Assembly (NCBI GenBank): GCA_905235305.1
Contig: CAJOLC010000008.1
Span: 1-63,554, forward strand
DNA: 63,554 nucleotides
Reading direction: 5' to 3'
From: an uncultured Bacteroidaceae bacterium
GTDB taxonomy: Bacteria; Bacteroidota; Bacteroidia; Bacteroidales; Bacteroidaceae
The notes under the pieces were generated by a model, which saw only the letters and a program-made list of their open reading frames with translations, had not been told where the DNA came from and ran no database searches. This document shows, piece after piece, positions 1 through 7,874 of this stretch. Made by a program: the position numbers and the translations under genes. The stretch's first letter is position 1. Each line of letters opens with the position of its first letter.

Positions 1-1041
1 TGCAGAATACGGCTTGCACTAACTTTGCGACGGAAAAAGTAAGTGTGACTCGCTTCGCCCGGAAAAGTCATCAATGAGGAAGTCGGAATAAGAACAATTC
101 AGTGACAGATACGAAAAGGAGAATGCCCGACAGTCCAACGCCCAGTTAAAGCACGGTGTGGCCATCGACCAGAGAAGGACTTAGCGAGGAATAGCGTATT
201 ATTCCGCTATCAGACGGAAGCATATAGAACGAAGAAAGCCCATCGACAAGCAAAGAAACTATGCAGTGGAAGGCTAAGACTGAAGAGTGGAAAAAGAGAT
301 TGGAAATGTTCGGCTATTAGCTGTCCTGTTAGGCAGCAGCATGAGATTCGACAAAAAAAGGAATAAAGAGGATAAAAAGAGGAAAAGCAAGAAGAAGATC
401 AGGTGAGCCGCTACATATCGTCCTTTGGTGTTTCTTAGATTCTCCTTAAATGTATCGGAATTAACTTGGAGATGATTTGGAGGTGTGTCGGAGGTGATAC
501 GGACTTACACGCATAGTATTGTCATACTATTGGCATACTTGCCGGGTTTTCAGATTTAGTTGTAGTTGTGATGCCGATTGTTGCGTTTTCAGGTGGCAAT
601 CGCGCAAAATTTAGGCAAAATTTGTGAATAAATCAAAGAAACTTGAAGTTTATTACATCAGCACAAGGTTATGGCTCCAAATACAACCCGAATGGCGTGG
701 AGATTTTGAGACATACCATTGGTTCACCTTGGGTAGATGAAGGAGCAACAGTTACCTTTACAACCTAATTTCATCGACTCCCAGAAAGGAGAACAACGAA
801 GTTAATAGCGCATACGAAGCTATAAGGACTTTGCCGACAAAAGAAAAAGGAATTCTTTCTTTTTTGAAGGCAAGAAAGTTGTTTGATGATTTGGTTTGGT
901 TTAGTCCATTGTGAGTACATACACAAAAAGTTTCGGACTAAATTCATTTCAGTTGTTTACTCCAATCTTCTGTACTATAAAAACAGACCAAACCAAACAA
1001 ATATGTTGGACAAGACTTCTTCGTCTCTTTCTTTTGACCGC
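1..1041. other. gene-free stretch, probably decayed mobile-element DNA
   Basis: I see no intact gene here. All frames are interrupted, and the first 400 bases give only short Lys/Arg-rich fragments. A 46-codon open stretch at 628-768 ends in a stop and has a protein-like composition (it includes GYGSKYNPNGVEILRHTIG), so it may be the tail of a broken gene of unknown family. A short open frame near 883-1089 overlaps the integrase terminator and is not believable. The stretch lies on the element side of the integrase, so it is inferred to be the interior of a decayed integrated element whose other end is outside the window. Confidence 0.45.
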
Positions 1042-1083
1042 AAAAAAAATCCCACCAGACTTTTTTATTTGTGTCTGATGGGA
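1042..1083 (-). terminator. rho-independent terminator of the integrase gene
   Basis: On the minus strand TCCCATCAGAC and GTCTGGTGGGA form an 11-bp stem with one G-T pair around a 12-base loop, followed by eight T. It lies about 35 bases after the integrase stop codon. Confidence 0.85.
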
Positions 1084-1116
1084 CTATAAGTGAACGGTAG
1101 GGGAAAACGCTATCGG

Positions 1117-2340
1117 TCACAACTTACGAAAGCTATTGAACGCATTGAGCTGGTCTGCCACTCGCATCACATCCTGCTCAATCTTCTTATTGGTGATTCG
1201 GGCATATATCTGTGTGGTTTTGATGTTGGTATGTCCCAACAGCTTTGACACAGTTTCCATCGGCACACCTTTGGAAAGAAGCAGCGTGGCATAGGTGTGG
1301 CGAGCCATGTGATAGGAGAGTCGTTTCTTTATGCCGCACAAATCAGCAATCTCTTTCAGATATGCATTCATCTTCTGATTGGAGAGGATAGGTAGCAGAC
1401 GACCGTTTCTGTCTACCGATGAATGATACTTGTTGATGATTTCTCGTGCAACATCGAGAATAGGTACATTCTCCGTGATGCTTGTCTTTTGTCGCTTGGT
1501 CATAATCCAATCCGTTCCACCAATGGTGACAATGTTCTCGTCGGTAAGGTTGGAAACGTCAATATATGCCAGACCAGTGAAGCAAGAGAAGACAAAGATG
1601 TCACGGACATGCTCCAGTCGCTTGACACCAAACTTTTTTGACATCAGGACTTCTATCTCTTCCTCAGTAAGGAAACCTCTATCAACTGGCTTTAGATGGA
1701 ATCGCAAGTTGATGAACGGATCATGATCCAGGAAACCAACCTTCTGTGCTTGGATGGTGACCGTCTTCAACGACTTCAAGGTCTTGGTGGCTGAGTTGCT
1801 CTGCATACCGCCAGTTGTACGGAGGTAAATGTCAAAGTCAGAGATTAAGGCTGGTGTCATGTCAAATGCCGAAACGGAAGTCCAGCCATACTTTATCTTC
1901 AGGAAATTCAGGAAGTGCTTCTTCGTTGCCTTATACTTCTGCACAGTAGCAGCAGACTTGCCATGACCTATCTGCTGTTCTACTCCTGATATGAAGTCCT
2001 CATAGAATTCAATGAAGTTAGAAATGGTCTTAACCTTTCCGGCATAGATGTTATACAGCTTTTCGACCGTGAAACCGCTGTCACCTTCGCGTGACCTGGC
2101 TATGTCGAGAATTTTAAGCTCAATCTCGTTAAGCCCCATGTTAATGGTACGTGCAGTAGGGGTACGTCCTATCACACGGTCAGCGTCGTTGTCCCACATA
2201 TCCTTATTAATAAAGAAGCCTGTAGAACCGAAATACCTTTTCTCTCCATTCAGGAATACCCTGATGTTGATGGGCGATTCTCCCAACTTGTTGAAGTAGT
2301 TCGCTCTCAGATAGAACGAGATTTTCAATTTTTCCGTCAT
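1117..2340 (-). CDS. tyrosine recombinase (integrase) of an integrative element
   Basis: Site-specific recombinase of the Bacteroidetes integrative-element type, 407 aa, which would cut and rejoin DNA at an att site. In order it shows an N-terminal arm-binding region (about 1-90), a SAM-like core-binding region (about 105-205) and a catalytic region (about 220-390). Visible catalytic residues are Lys285, His344 and Arg347 (HMAR), His370 (LLGH) and the nucleophile Tyr379 (QIYARI). The place of the first catalytic Arg reads TGLAYID, so Ala258 replaces it; IntDOT of CTnDOT is known to lack this Arg as well. The gene lies just beyond the 3' end of tRNA-Ser and reads away from it, the usual arrangement for an element inserted in a tRNA gene. 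Its DNA is more AT-rich than the genes to the right. The family call is firm; the element identity is unknown. Confidence 0.93.
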   Translation of the reverse strand: MTEKLKISFYLRANYFNKLGESPINIRVFLNGEKRYFGSTGFFINKDMWDNDADRVIGRTPTARTINMGLNEIELKILDIARSREGDSGFTVEKLYNIYAGKVKTISNFIEFYEDFISGVEQQIGHGKSAATVQKYKATKKHFLNFLKIKYGWTSVSAFDMTPALISDFDIYLRTTGGMQSNSATKTLKSLKTVTIQAQKVGFLDHDPFINLRFHLKPVDRGFLTEEEIEVLMSKKFGVKRLEHVRDIFVFSCFTGLAYIDVSNLTDENIVTIGGTDWIMTKRQKTSITENVPILDVAREIINKYHSSVDRNGRLLPILSNQKMNAYLKEIADLCGIKKRLSYHMARHTYATLLLSKGVPMETVSKLLGHTNIKTTQIYARITNKKIEQDVMRVADQLNAFNSFRKL

Positions 2341-2386
2341 ACGATAAATCTTTTTATGCAGTTATTCGTGACTAAATGGGTGGTTT

Positions 2387-2558
2387 GTGTTACAGAAAAC
2401 ACGCTGTTTTAACCCACTTTCATTTGCTCGAAACAAGCTGCAAAGTTAAACATAAATATCTAACGCTCAAAGATTTAGCGCAGTCAATATCGTAGTCATT
2501 TTGTAGTCTTGTGTTACATTTTTTGTGCTCCAGAAAAATGTAACACTAAATGTAACAC
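2387..2558. repeat. cluster of GTGTTACA octamers, candidate integrase arm sites
   Basis: The octamer GTGTTACA occurs at 2387-2394 and 2511-2518 and, inverted, at 2539-2546 and 2551-2558. The second and third copies sit in a longer inverted repeat (GTGTTACATTTTTTG facing AGAAAAATGTAACAC). Repeated short sites between an integrase gene and its att site are what arm-type binding sites look like; this assignment is inferred. Confidence 0.45.
2441..2448 (-). promoter_or_regulatory. -7 box upstream of the integrase
   Basis: The minus strand reads TAACTTTG, matching the Bacteroidetes -7 consensus TAnnTTTG. It leaves a leader of roughly 90 bases before the integrase ATG. No good -33 TTG was found at the usual distance. 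Confidence 0.45.
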
Positions 2559-2658
2559 AAACGTGACTAACAGATGACTATCAGACCCCATTTCGGGTAG
2601 TCAGGCGATGGTCAGACCATCAATAAGATGCAGGGAAGATTGCTTTTAGACAAAAATA

Positions 2659-2697
2659 AAAGCGTTGTAAATCAAAGACTTACAACGCTTTTTCTCT
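2659..2697. terminator. bidirectional hairpin terminator
   Basis: AAAGCGTTGTAA pairs perfectly with TTACAACGCTTT across a 9-base loop, with T-rich DNA on both sides. On the minus strand it is about 75 bases after tRNA-Ser and could end that transcript. Confidence 0.75.
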
Positions 2698-2770
2698 TTT
2701 TGGCAACTTTATGACCTGTTTGGGTTGAAATTTGATTGACTACCCAAAAAGTCATCAGTTTTGCTTTCAG

Positions 2771-2855
2771 CGGAGAGAGAGGGATTCGAACCCCCGGTGC
2801 CTCTCAGCACGCCGGTTTTCAAGACCGGTGTAATCGACCACTCTACCATCTCTCC
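2771..2855 (-). tRNA. tRNA-Ser (anticodon UGA)
   Basis: The minus strand gives an 85-nt cloverleaf with acceptor GGAGAGA/TCTCTCC and discriminator G, anticodon loop CTTGAAA (anticodon TGA), a long variable arm typical of serine tRNA, and the T-loop GGTTCGAATC. CCA is not encoded. Its 3' end faces the integrase gene, so it is the likely attachment site of the element on the left. A near-consensus -7 box (GACCTTTG, 2895-2902, minus strand) lies upstream. Confidence 0.95.
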
Positions 2856-3045
2856 GAACTCTGTTAAAAAGGGACCTTTGGTCTTAAGGCACTGCAAAGG
2901 TCGGAAGATTTTTTGAACTGTGCAAGCTTTTCCCCCTTTTTCTTTTACTAAGCAACTATAATCGCAATAGCGTGCTGTAAATAAATTTCAATAATGTGAC
3001 GGAAGTTGTTCACTTCTCTTTTATTATGCGGCAAAGGTGTCCACG

Positions 3046-3176
3046 CAAAGAGGTATAGGTCATGAAGCGGAAAGGGCTACCTGTTTGGTCAAAGAGGTAT
3101 AGGTCTTGAGGAAATGCTTCAGCAGGCTTCTGCAAACGCCCTACAGGGGAAATGGCAAACCCTCCTGAGGGCGTTT
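3046..3176. repeat. short direct repeats with roughly 22-bp period
   Basis: This is the distinct part of the 350-base gap between tRNA-Ser and the DUF554 gene. CAAAGAGGTATAGGTC occurs at 3046-3061 and 3090-3105, exactly 44 bases (2 x 22) apart. From about 3124 a second pattern containing GCAAACGCCCTACAGGGG repeats imperfectly every 22-23 bases; it matches the repeat at 49136-49179. The rest of the gap (2856-3045) shows nothing I recognise. Confidence 0.5.
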
Positions 3177-3206
3177 TCCCACACAAATGGGAGCGCTTAC
3201 GAACTT

Positions 3207-3923
3207 TTACAGACTCTTTATAAGATAGAATATGACAGGAATCAGCAGGCTTGGCAACAGGTTGACTGTCTTGCAGTCCTTAATGCCCAAGATGCTAAGG
3301 CCGGAACTTATGATAAGTATGCCGCCCACGATGCTCAGTTCTGCCCTCATCGGTTCTGGCATACCATCGCCGCAGAAATATCCTATGGCATAAAACATTC
3401 CTTGCCAGCAGAAGAGCACTGGTGCTGCAAGAAGCATTACCCAGCCATACGATGCAGCAAGTACGGCAGAAGTGACGAGGTCGAGTGTCGCATTGGTATA
3501 GAGGAAAGTATTTGCCGATTCATTCCATGCCCATCCTGCCGATGGGGAGAGAGCTGAAAGCACTGGGCCTACAATAGAGAACGTGCCGATGCAATAGAGC
3601 AGGCATCCCGTAACGAGTCCCTGGACAGCATTACTCCCCTCACTCTTCTTGGCATTGAAGTGGGCATTGAGGCGGTCGACTCTTCCTGCAAGGTCGAGTT
3701 TCGTACCAATCAAGCCGCCAATTGCAAGGCTTAGGATAAAGAGGACAGGGAACTCACTCTTTGCCATATTAGGCAGCGAAGCGTTTGCTCCAAGTACGAG
3801 ACAGCAAAGCCCAAGTCCGTCGAAGAGAACCTTCTTATACTTCTCCGCGATGCCGGTTCCCACCAAGGCTCCGAAGGCGCTGCCCACGATGATGGTAATG
3901 GTATTGGTGATTGTGCCTAACAC
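3207..3923 (-). CDS. DUF554 (YqgA-type) integral membrane protein
   Basis: Predicted inner-membrane protein of 238 aa. It is almost wholly hydrophobic, with about six or seven helices and the family's typical N-terminus (LGTITNTITIIVGSAFGALVG). Gly-rich stretches such as AIGGLIGTKLDL and SIVGGILIISSGLSIL recur as in DUF554 proteins. The biochemical role is not established; transport has been suggested for the family. The start read here is GTG, with no better in-frame ATG upstream. It is the last gene of a leftward set (lipoprotein, BRCT-like protein, DUF554) and follows the BRCT-like gene by 45 bases. The family call is good; the function is unknown. Confidence 0.85.
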   Translation of the reverse strand: MLGTITNTITIIVGSAFGALVGTGIAEKYKKVLFDGLGLCCLVLGANASLPNMAKSEFPVLFILSLAIGGLIGTKLDLAGRVDRLNAHFNAKKSEGSNAVQGLVTGCLLYCIGTFSIVGPVLSALSPSAGWAWNESANTFLYTNATLDLVTSAVLAASYGWVMLLAAPVLFCWQGMFYAIGYFCGDGMPEPMRAELSIVGGILIISSGLSILGIKDCKTVNLLPSLLIPVIFYLIKSL

Positions 3924-3968
3924 CTTATTACTATTTACGACTTACGACTTGATGTTTCACCACTTATT

Positions 3969-4631
3969 TTAACTCGCTTTATTGAGCCACGCAAGGAGCT
4001 CTCCTTCACTGGTCATTACGAAGCGGAATGCCTGAGCACGGCTCTGGTTGTATTGCTGCTCGATGTATCGGAGATTGTCATCTGTCTGCCCCGCTTGCAG
4101 CCGTTCAAGCGAGCTACCGCTGATGACGATGACATTTGTCGTGTCATCGATATAAGCATTCGCATAGATACCTCGGTTGCCGAGCATCTGATAGAGCTCC
4201 GGTTGTATATCGGGGGCAAGATAGAGTTCTTTTGTATAGAGAGGATTCAAGCCTCCTTCGTAACTCAATCGTGAGTCGAGGTAATGCTGAAGCGTCAGGT
4301 GGAGGTCCTTGCTGATTTGCACTGGAACGGCATACTGGCTGTAGCTTCCCCTAAGGATGCACTCAAGGTCATTCTCGCTCAACACCTTCGGGTTATAGCC
4401 ATTATAAGCCAGTTGCCTCAGCTGCTCAAGGGAAGCCGCAGGGACATCTTTGCCCAGCACTGCATAATGCACATTACGGCTCACGCCTTGCTTTATCTCG
4501 ATGCCAAGGGCTTGAAGTTTCTGCTGCAAGCCCTTGGTACTGGCACGGAAAGAGCCAAGCAGGCATAAGGCGCGACCAGCGAAGGGTGTCTCCTGCCGGA
4601 AGTCGGCATCACTGAAGAGTTCGTACTGCAT
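3969..4631 (-). CDS. BRCT-like domain protein
   Basis: Protein of 220 aa without a signal peptide, so probably cytoplasmic. Residues about 15-93 resemble a BRCT fold as found in DNA ligases and exonucleases: a start like FAGRALCLLGSF, then a glycine-containing turn (LQALGIEIKQGVSRNVHYAVLG) and a closing hydrophobic helix (LSENDLECIL). Residues about 150-218 (VIVISGSSLERL, AFRFVMTSEGELLAWL) could be a second, weaker copy. A role in DNA transactions or protein contacts is plausible but inferred. The ATG is directly preceded on the coding strand by twelve C, so no ordinary ribosome-binding site is present. The gene follows the lipoprotein gene by 19 bases. Confidence 0.6.
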   Translation of the reverse strand: MQYELFSDADFRQETPFAGRALCLLGSFRASTKGLQQKLQALGIEIKQGVSRNVHYAVLGKDVPAASLEQLRQLAYNGYNPKVLSENDLECILRGSYSQYAVPVQISKDLHLTLQHYLDSRLSYEGGLNPLYTKELYLAPDIQPELYQMLGNRGIYANAYIDDTTNVIVISGSSLERLQAGQTDDNLRYIEQQYNQSRAQAFRFVMTSEGELLAWLNKAS

Positions 4632-4643
4632 GGGGGGGGGGGG
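4632..4643. repeat. 12-G homopolymer tract abutting a start codon
   Basis: Twelve consecutive G on the plus strand (twelve C on the coding strand) touch the ATG of the BRCT-like gene and lie 7 bases beyond the stop codon of the upstream lipoprotein gene. Tracts of this length are prone to slipped-strand length change. It could alternatively be an assembly or read artefact. Confidence 0.8.
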
Positions 4644-4650
4644 CGCAGGG

Positions 4651-5358
4651 TTATTCCTTGTCAGCCTTAACAGGGAGTTGGCGAACGACTATCTCATTGG
4701 AGACTTTGCCGCTGGTAAGTTTCAGCTTCGCCTCACGTCCATTCTCCTTGTCAGTATTCGCAGCAAGTGTAAGGTTTACCTTGTGTTTACCGGGAAGGGC
4801 AGTCGACTTGTCTATGTCAATCCATTCTGGTTTATTACCAACGAACTCGAGAGTCCAGTTGTTCTCAACCTTGAAGCATATGGAGTCTTCCGTCCAATGG
4901 GCACTGTCTACCAGTTCGAAGTGAGCCGTCTTCGGGATGATGCCATACGCATCAAGCCAGGCATCCGTGGTATAGGTGGGGTGTGAGACATGAAGCATGC
5001 CCAGCTGCACGAAGGGGGATGAATAGGAATAGTCGTACGACTGCACCAGCACGGTTCCGCTTCGTGTCTCCCCTGTCGTATTAGGCAGGATATTCAGGAA
5101 CACCTTGAAGAGGTAGCGCTTCGAGTAATCATATTGGACATCGAAATGGGAATCGCCGTCAACAGCAATCCAACTGTCCTGCGGCACCACAGACCAGCTG
5201 TCGTAGGAATAGAAGCAAAGCGAGTCAGTCGTCTGGTCGGCATAGAGGATGAAGGGTTGCTCCACAGGGCAGAGTTCGTGCCTCTCGGGGTCATCGGCGC
5301 ATGAACAGGCAAGTGAAAGCACACTGCAGGCGATGAGTAAGGTCTTTATCTTATTCAT
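4651..5358 (-). CDS. secreted lipoprotein with BACON-like domains
   Basis: Exported protein of about 235 aa with an N-terminal signal (MNKIKTLLIACSVLSLACSC) ending in Cys residues that could be lipidated, although the lipobox is not canonical. The rest is beta-rich, with Trp/Ile patterns such as SWSVVPQDSWIAVDG and NNWTLEFVGNKPEWIDID, which resemble BACON and related Ig-like domains of Bacteroidetes surface proteins; the closing LTLAANTDKENGREAKL and EIVVRQ phrases fit that too. A binding or adhesive role is inferred. I chose the second Met (5358) because it gives a normal signal peptide; an ATG at 5367 is also possible. First gene of the leftward set. Confidence 0.7.
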   Translation of the reverse strand: MNKIKTLLIACSVLSLACSCADDPERHELCPVEQPFILYADQTTDSLCFYSYDSWSVVPQDSWIAVDGDSHFDVQYDYSKRYLFKVFLNILPNTTGETRSGTVLVQSYDYSYSSPFVQLGMLHVSHPTYTTDAWLDAYGIIPKTAHFELVDSAHWTEDSICFKVENNWTLEFVGNKPEWIDIDKSTALPGKHKVNLTLAANTDKENGREAKLKLTSGKVSNEIVVRQLPVKADKE

Positions 5359-5390
5359 ATTATACATTATATTTATTCTACTTCTGCGGG

Positions 5391-5398
5391 CAAAGATA
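5391..5398 (-). promoter_or_regulatory. -7 box of the lipoprotein/BRCT/DUF554 set
   Basis: The minus strand reads TATCTTTG, a match to TAnnTTTG, about 33 bases before the lipoprotein start codon at 5358. Confidence 0.6.
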
Positions 5399-5472
5399 CA
5401 AAATAAATGAAGAATGAAGAGTGATGAATGAAGAATTATTGCCCTTGGTGAGAAGATTTTATGAATTTTGAA

Positions 5473-5503
5473 TTGAGAATTATGAATTAAATATGTATCT
5501 TTG
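5473..5503 (+). promoter_or_regulatory. Bacteroidetes promoter (-33 TTG, -7 TATCTTTG)
   Basis: TTG at 5473-5475 is followed after 20 bases by TATCTTTG at 5496-5503, the spacing known for Bacteroides promoters. Transcription would begin near 5510, downstream of an in-frame ATG at 5493, which supports the ATG at 5529 as the real start. Confidence 0.75.
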
Positions 5504-5528
5504 CACAGAAAAGCATATATTTGCAGGG

Positions 5529-5876
5529 ATGAAGAACATCTACCATAGGGACATTGTCGAGATCCTGCTCGAATGTGGACGCGATGGCTTGCGCATCAAG
5601 AACATTGCACGCAGGATATACAACAGGCATGCGGATTTCTTTGTGCACGACCTTGACTATGGCGAGATTCGCAATGCTGTGGGACTTTACCTATGGAAGC
5701 AGAGCCTGCGGAATGAATCGCCATTCACTCGTACGCGCTATGGCACCTATGCCATCAAGCCTGACTTTGCCATACAGCTCGACCTATTCCTCGATTTCGT
5801 GAGTCATAGCGAAAAACATAAGGAGCAGGTGACTCCGGCAGCTGGTCCGCACCACATCCAGCTGGAGCTTTTCTGA
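5529..5876 (+). CDS. small protein with HARE-HTH-like winged helix
   Basis: Protein of 115 aa. Residues 1-85 (HRDIVEILLECGRDGLRIKN, then IARRIYNRHADFFVHDLDYG and VGLYLWKQSLRNESPFTRT, closing with RYGTYAIKP) resemble the HARE-HTH winged-helix fold, in which a helix pair is followed by a beta hairpin. It may bind DNA or regulate, but no partner is visible. The C-terminus ends with HIQLELF. The start is set by the promoter at 5473-5503, which lies too close to the ATG at 5493 for that one to be used. It ends 2 bases before the convergent MaoC gene. The fold call is moderate and the function unknown. Confidence 0.65.
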   Translation: MKNIYHRDIVEILLECGRDGLRIKNIARRIYNRHADFFVHDLDYGEIRNAVGLYLWKQSLRNESPFTRTRYGTYAIKPDFAIQLDLFLDFVSHSEKHKEQVTPAAGPHHIQLELF

Positions 5877-5878
5877 GT

Positions 5879-6346
5879 TCAGGACTTGAAGTAGTAGATG
5901 AAGGTGGCCAGTCCTTCGAGGGCTTTCTTTCCTGTCTCCTGTATTTCTATAGTGAACTTGATGGTCGTCTTGATAGCTCCACGCAGGTTGACGAGTTCTT
6001 CGAGTTTGGTCTTCATACGAATATGCTGGCCGCTGAGGACGGGCATAGCGAACTTCATGCGATCCATGCCATAGTTCATCATGCGCTCCAGGTTGCCTAC
6101 CTCGATGATCTGATCCCATAGATAAGGCAACATGCTCAAGGTCAAATAGCCGTGAGCAATGGTCTGGCCGAAGGGACTTTCCTGCTTGGCTTTCTCTGTA
6201 TCGACATGAATCCACTGATGGTCGAGCGTTGCGTCGGCAAACATATTGATGCGTTCCTGGCTGAGCTCTACATAATCACTGACGCCCAAATCCTTTCCCA
6301 CGTACCCCTGAAAGTCTTCGAAGGAGTTAATTACTACTTTACTCAT
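5879..6346 (-). CDS. MaoC-family (R)-specific enoyl-CoA hydratase
   Basis: Hot-dog-fold hydratase of 155 aa, the usual length of single-domain MaoC proteins. The hydratase signature is ATLDHQWIHVD (about residues 39-49), carrying the catalytic Asp and His, followed by the glycine motif TIAHGYLTLSMLP. Such enzymes hydrate trans-2-enoyl-CoA to the (R)-3-hydroxy form; the natural substrate here is not shown by context. The chosen start (MSKVVINSF) gives the conserved N-terminus; longer reading to 6439 would run past the -7 box at 6378-6385. Cytoplasmic. Confidence 0.88.
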   Translation of the reverse strand: MSKVVINSFEDFQGYVGKDLGVSDYVELSQERINMFADATLDHQWIHVDTEKAKQESPFGQTIAHGYLTLSMLPYLWDQIIEVGNLERMMNYGMDRMKFAMPVLSGQHIRMKTKLEELVNLRGAIKTTIKFTIEIQETGKKALEGLATFIYYFKS

Positions 6347-6377
6347 AACTTTGTTTCCTGTTTTGTCATTTCCCGCG

Positions 6378-6385
6378 CAAAGGTA
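6378..6385 (-). promoter_or_regulatory. -7 box of the MaoC gene
   Basis: The minus strand reads TACCTTTG (TAnnTTTG), about 30 bases before the MaoC ATG at 6346. Confidence 0.6.
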
Positions 6386-6481
6386 CGAAAAAAAATGGAA
6401 GAATGAAGGAAGGAAAAAATGAAATGCGTTATTATTCACAATTTTTTCCGTTTTTCATTCTTTCATTCTTTCATTTTTCAT

Positions 6482-6489
6482 TACCTTTG
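6482..6489 (+). promoter_or_regulatory. -7 box very close to the phospholipase D start
   Basis: TACCTTTG ends only 7 bases before the ATG at 6497. If this box is used, the transcript would have almost no leader. Confidence 0.45.
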
Positions 6490-6496
6490 CATACTC

Positions 6497-7762
6497 ATGA
6501 ATAAAAAGCTCCTCATACTTACCTTTATGATGCTGACCTCCATGCTCTGCCTGGGCGAGGACTCTGCCCAGCGCACCATGCGGGACTTTCAGCAGTTGGG
6601 GCTTCGCATATATGGGGGCAACCAGGCGCGCATCTTGCCGACAGCGGAAGTCAAGTTCCACGACCTCTTCGAGGCTGTGGATGGGGCGGAGAAGTATATT
6701 CTGCTGGACTACTTTAAGTTCCAGCAGGACAGCATCTGCGGCATTCTGACCGAGAAGCTGCGCCGTAAGGCTGGCGAGGGCGTGCAGGTCTACGTCCTCT
6801 TCGATGCTTATGGCAATCGCGACAGCGACTTCCCCCTTTCCGACACTTTGCGGCTGGGGCTCCGCAGGTCTGGTGTGAACATTGCCGCCTTCGACCCTGT
6901 GCGCTTCCCCTGGATTAACCATCTCATGCATCGCGACCACCATAAGATTGCCGTCATAGACGGGAAGATGGTCTACACGGGAGGCATGAACGTGGCAGAC
7001 TACTACCTGCACGGCAAGCCGAAGGTAGGCAAGTGGCGCGACATGCACATCCGAATGGACGGGCCCATAGTGCAGGCCTACGAGGAACTTTTCTGGAAGA
7101 TGTGGGGAAAGGAGCAAGAAAAGTTGAAAAGGTTAAAAGTTGAAAAGTTGAAAAGGACTGGGGACTGGGAGAATACTGACAGCCCCAGCAATCCTCCTGC
7201 CCCCTGCTCCGTCCCCATTGCCTTCGCTTCCCGATGGCCTAAGGAGACACCAAAAATTATGCGGCAGACTTACTGCATCTGCATTGACAATGCCGACCAC
7301 CTGGTGCAGATTGTGAACCCTTATGCCATGCTCTTCGGAGAAGTGCGTTCTGCGCTGCGCAGGGCGTTGGAGCGAGGTGTCAGGGTGCAGTTCATGGTCT
7401 CCGAGGTGAGCGACGCCAAGGTGAATGACGACGTGATTGGCCTCGAGATGCGTAAGTTGATGAAGCGCGGAGCAGAGGTCTATTACTTTGGCGACGGCTT
7501 CCATCACAGCAAGGTGATGATGATAGACAGCCTCTTCTGCACCGTCGGCACCACGAACCTCGACGCGCGTTCGCTCTGCTTCGACTATGAAGTGAATGCC
7601 TTTATCTTCTCCCCTGCCACGACCCACGAGTTGCAGCAGATCTTCTACGACGACATCGAGAGGAGCAGCGTGTTGCTCACGCCTGAAGTCTTCAAGGAGC
7701 GTTTCCCTCTTCGCCGCCGTATCCGCGGCCGCATCTTCAGTATCTCCAAGCGATTCTTATAG
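6497..7762 (+). CDS. phospholipase D family protein (cardiolipin synthase-like)
   Basis: Exported or membrane-anchored PLD-superfamily enzyme of 421 aa with an N-terminal hydrophobic signal (LLILTFMMLTSMLCLG). Both HKD motifs are intact: HHKIAVID with His148, Lys150 and Asp155, and HSKVMMID with His337, Lys339 and Asp344, each followed by the usual Gly/Asn (TGGMN, GTTNLD). This is the arrangement of cardiolipin synthases, which join phosphatidylglycerol molecules; other phosphatidyl transfer or nuclease roles cannot be excluded. Between the two halves (about residues 205-240) lies a Lys/Glu-rich then Ser/Pro-rich segment encoded by GTTGAAAAG repeats, which looks like an in-frame insertion of intergenic-type DNA. 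It stands alone, followed by a strong terminator. Confidence 0.88.
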   Translation: MNKKLLILTFMMLTSMLCLGEDSAQRTMRDFQQLGLRIYGGNQARILPTAEVKFHDLFEAVDGAEKYILLDYFKFQQDSICGILTEKLRRKAGEGVQVYVLFDAYGNRDSDFPLSDTLRLGLRRSGVNIAAFDPVRFPWINHLMHRDHHKIAVIDGKMVYTGGMNVADYYLHGKPKVGKWRDMHIRMDGPIVQAYEELFWKMWGKEQEKLKRLKVEKLKRTGDWENTDSPSNPPAPCSVPIAFASRWPKETPKIMRQTYCICIDNADHLVQIVNPYAMLFGEVRSALRRALERGVRVQFMVSEVSDAKVNDDVIGLEMRKLMKRGAEVYYFGDGFHHSKVMMIDSLFCTVGTTNLDARSLCFDYEVNAFIFSPATTHELQQIFYDDIERSSVLLTPEVFKERFPLRRRIRGRIFSISKRFL

Positions 7763-7814
7763 GAGGACTTCTCATTCCCCCACCGGGCAATCTTACTCTT
7801 ATCCATAAGACAGG

Positions 7815-7853
7815 AAGAGGGGGCAGTGCACTAAGGCTCTGCCCCCTCTTTGG
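7815..7853 (+). terminator. terminator after the phospholipase D gene
   Basis: AAGAGGGGGCAG pairs with CTGCCCCCTCTT over a 12-base loop, then T-rich DNA. It also faces the convergent small peptide gene and may serve both. Confidence 0.85.
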
Positions 7854-7874
7854 TTATTGTAAGGAATCCGAAAT

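Noticed and set aside
883..1089. 68-codon open frame on the plus strand
   Set aside because: It covers the integrase terminator, has no plausible start signal and no recognisable composition.
3114..3557. 147-codon open frame opposite the DUF554 gene
   Set aside because: It is antisense to a well-recognised membrane protein gene and its sequence is low in protein-like pattern.
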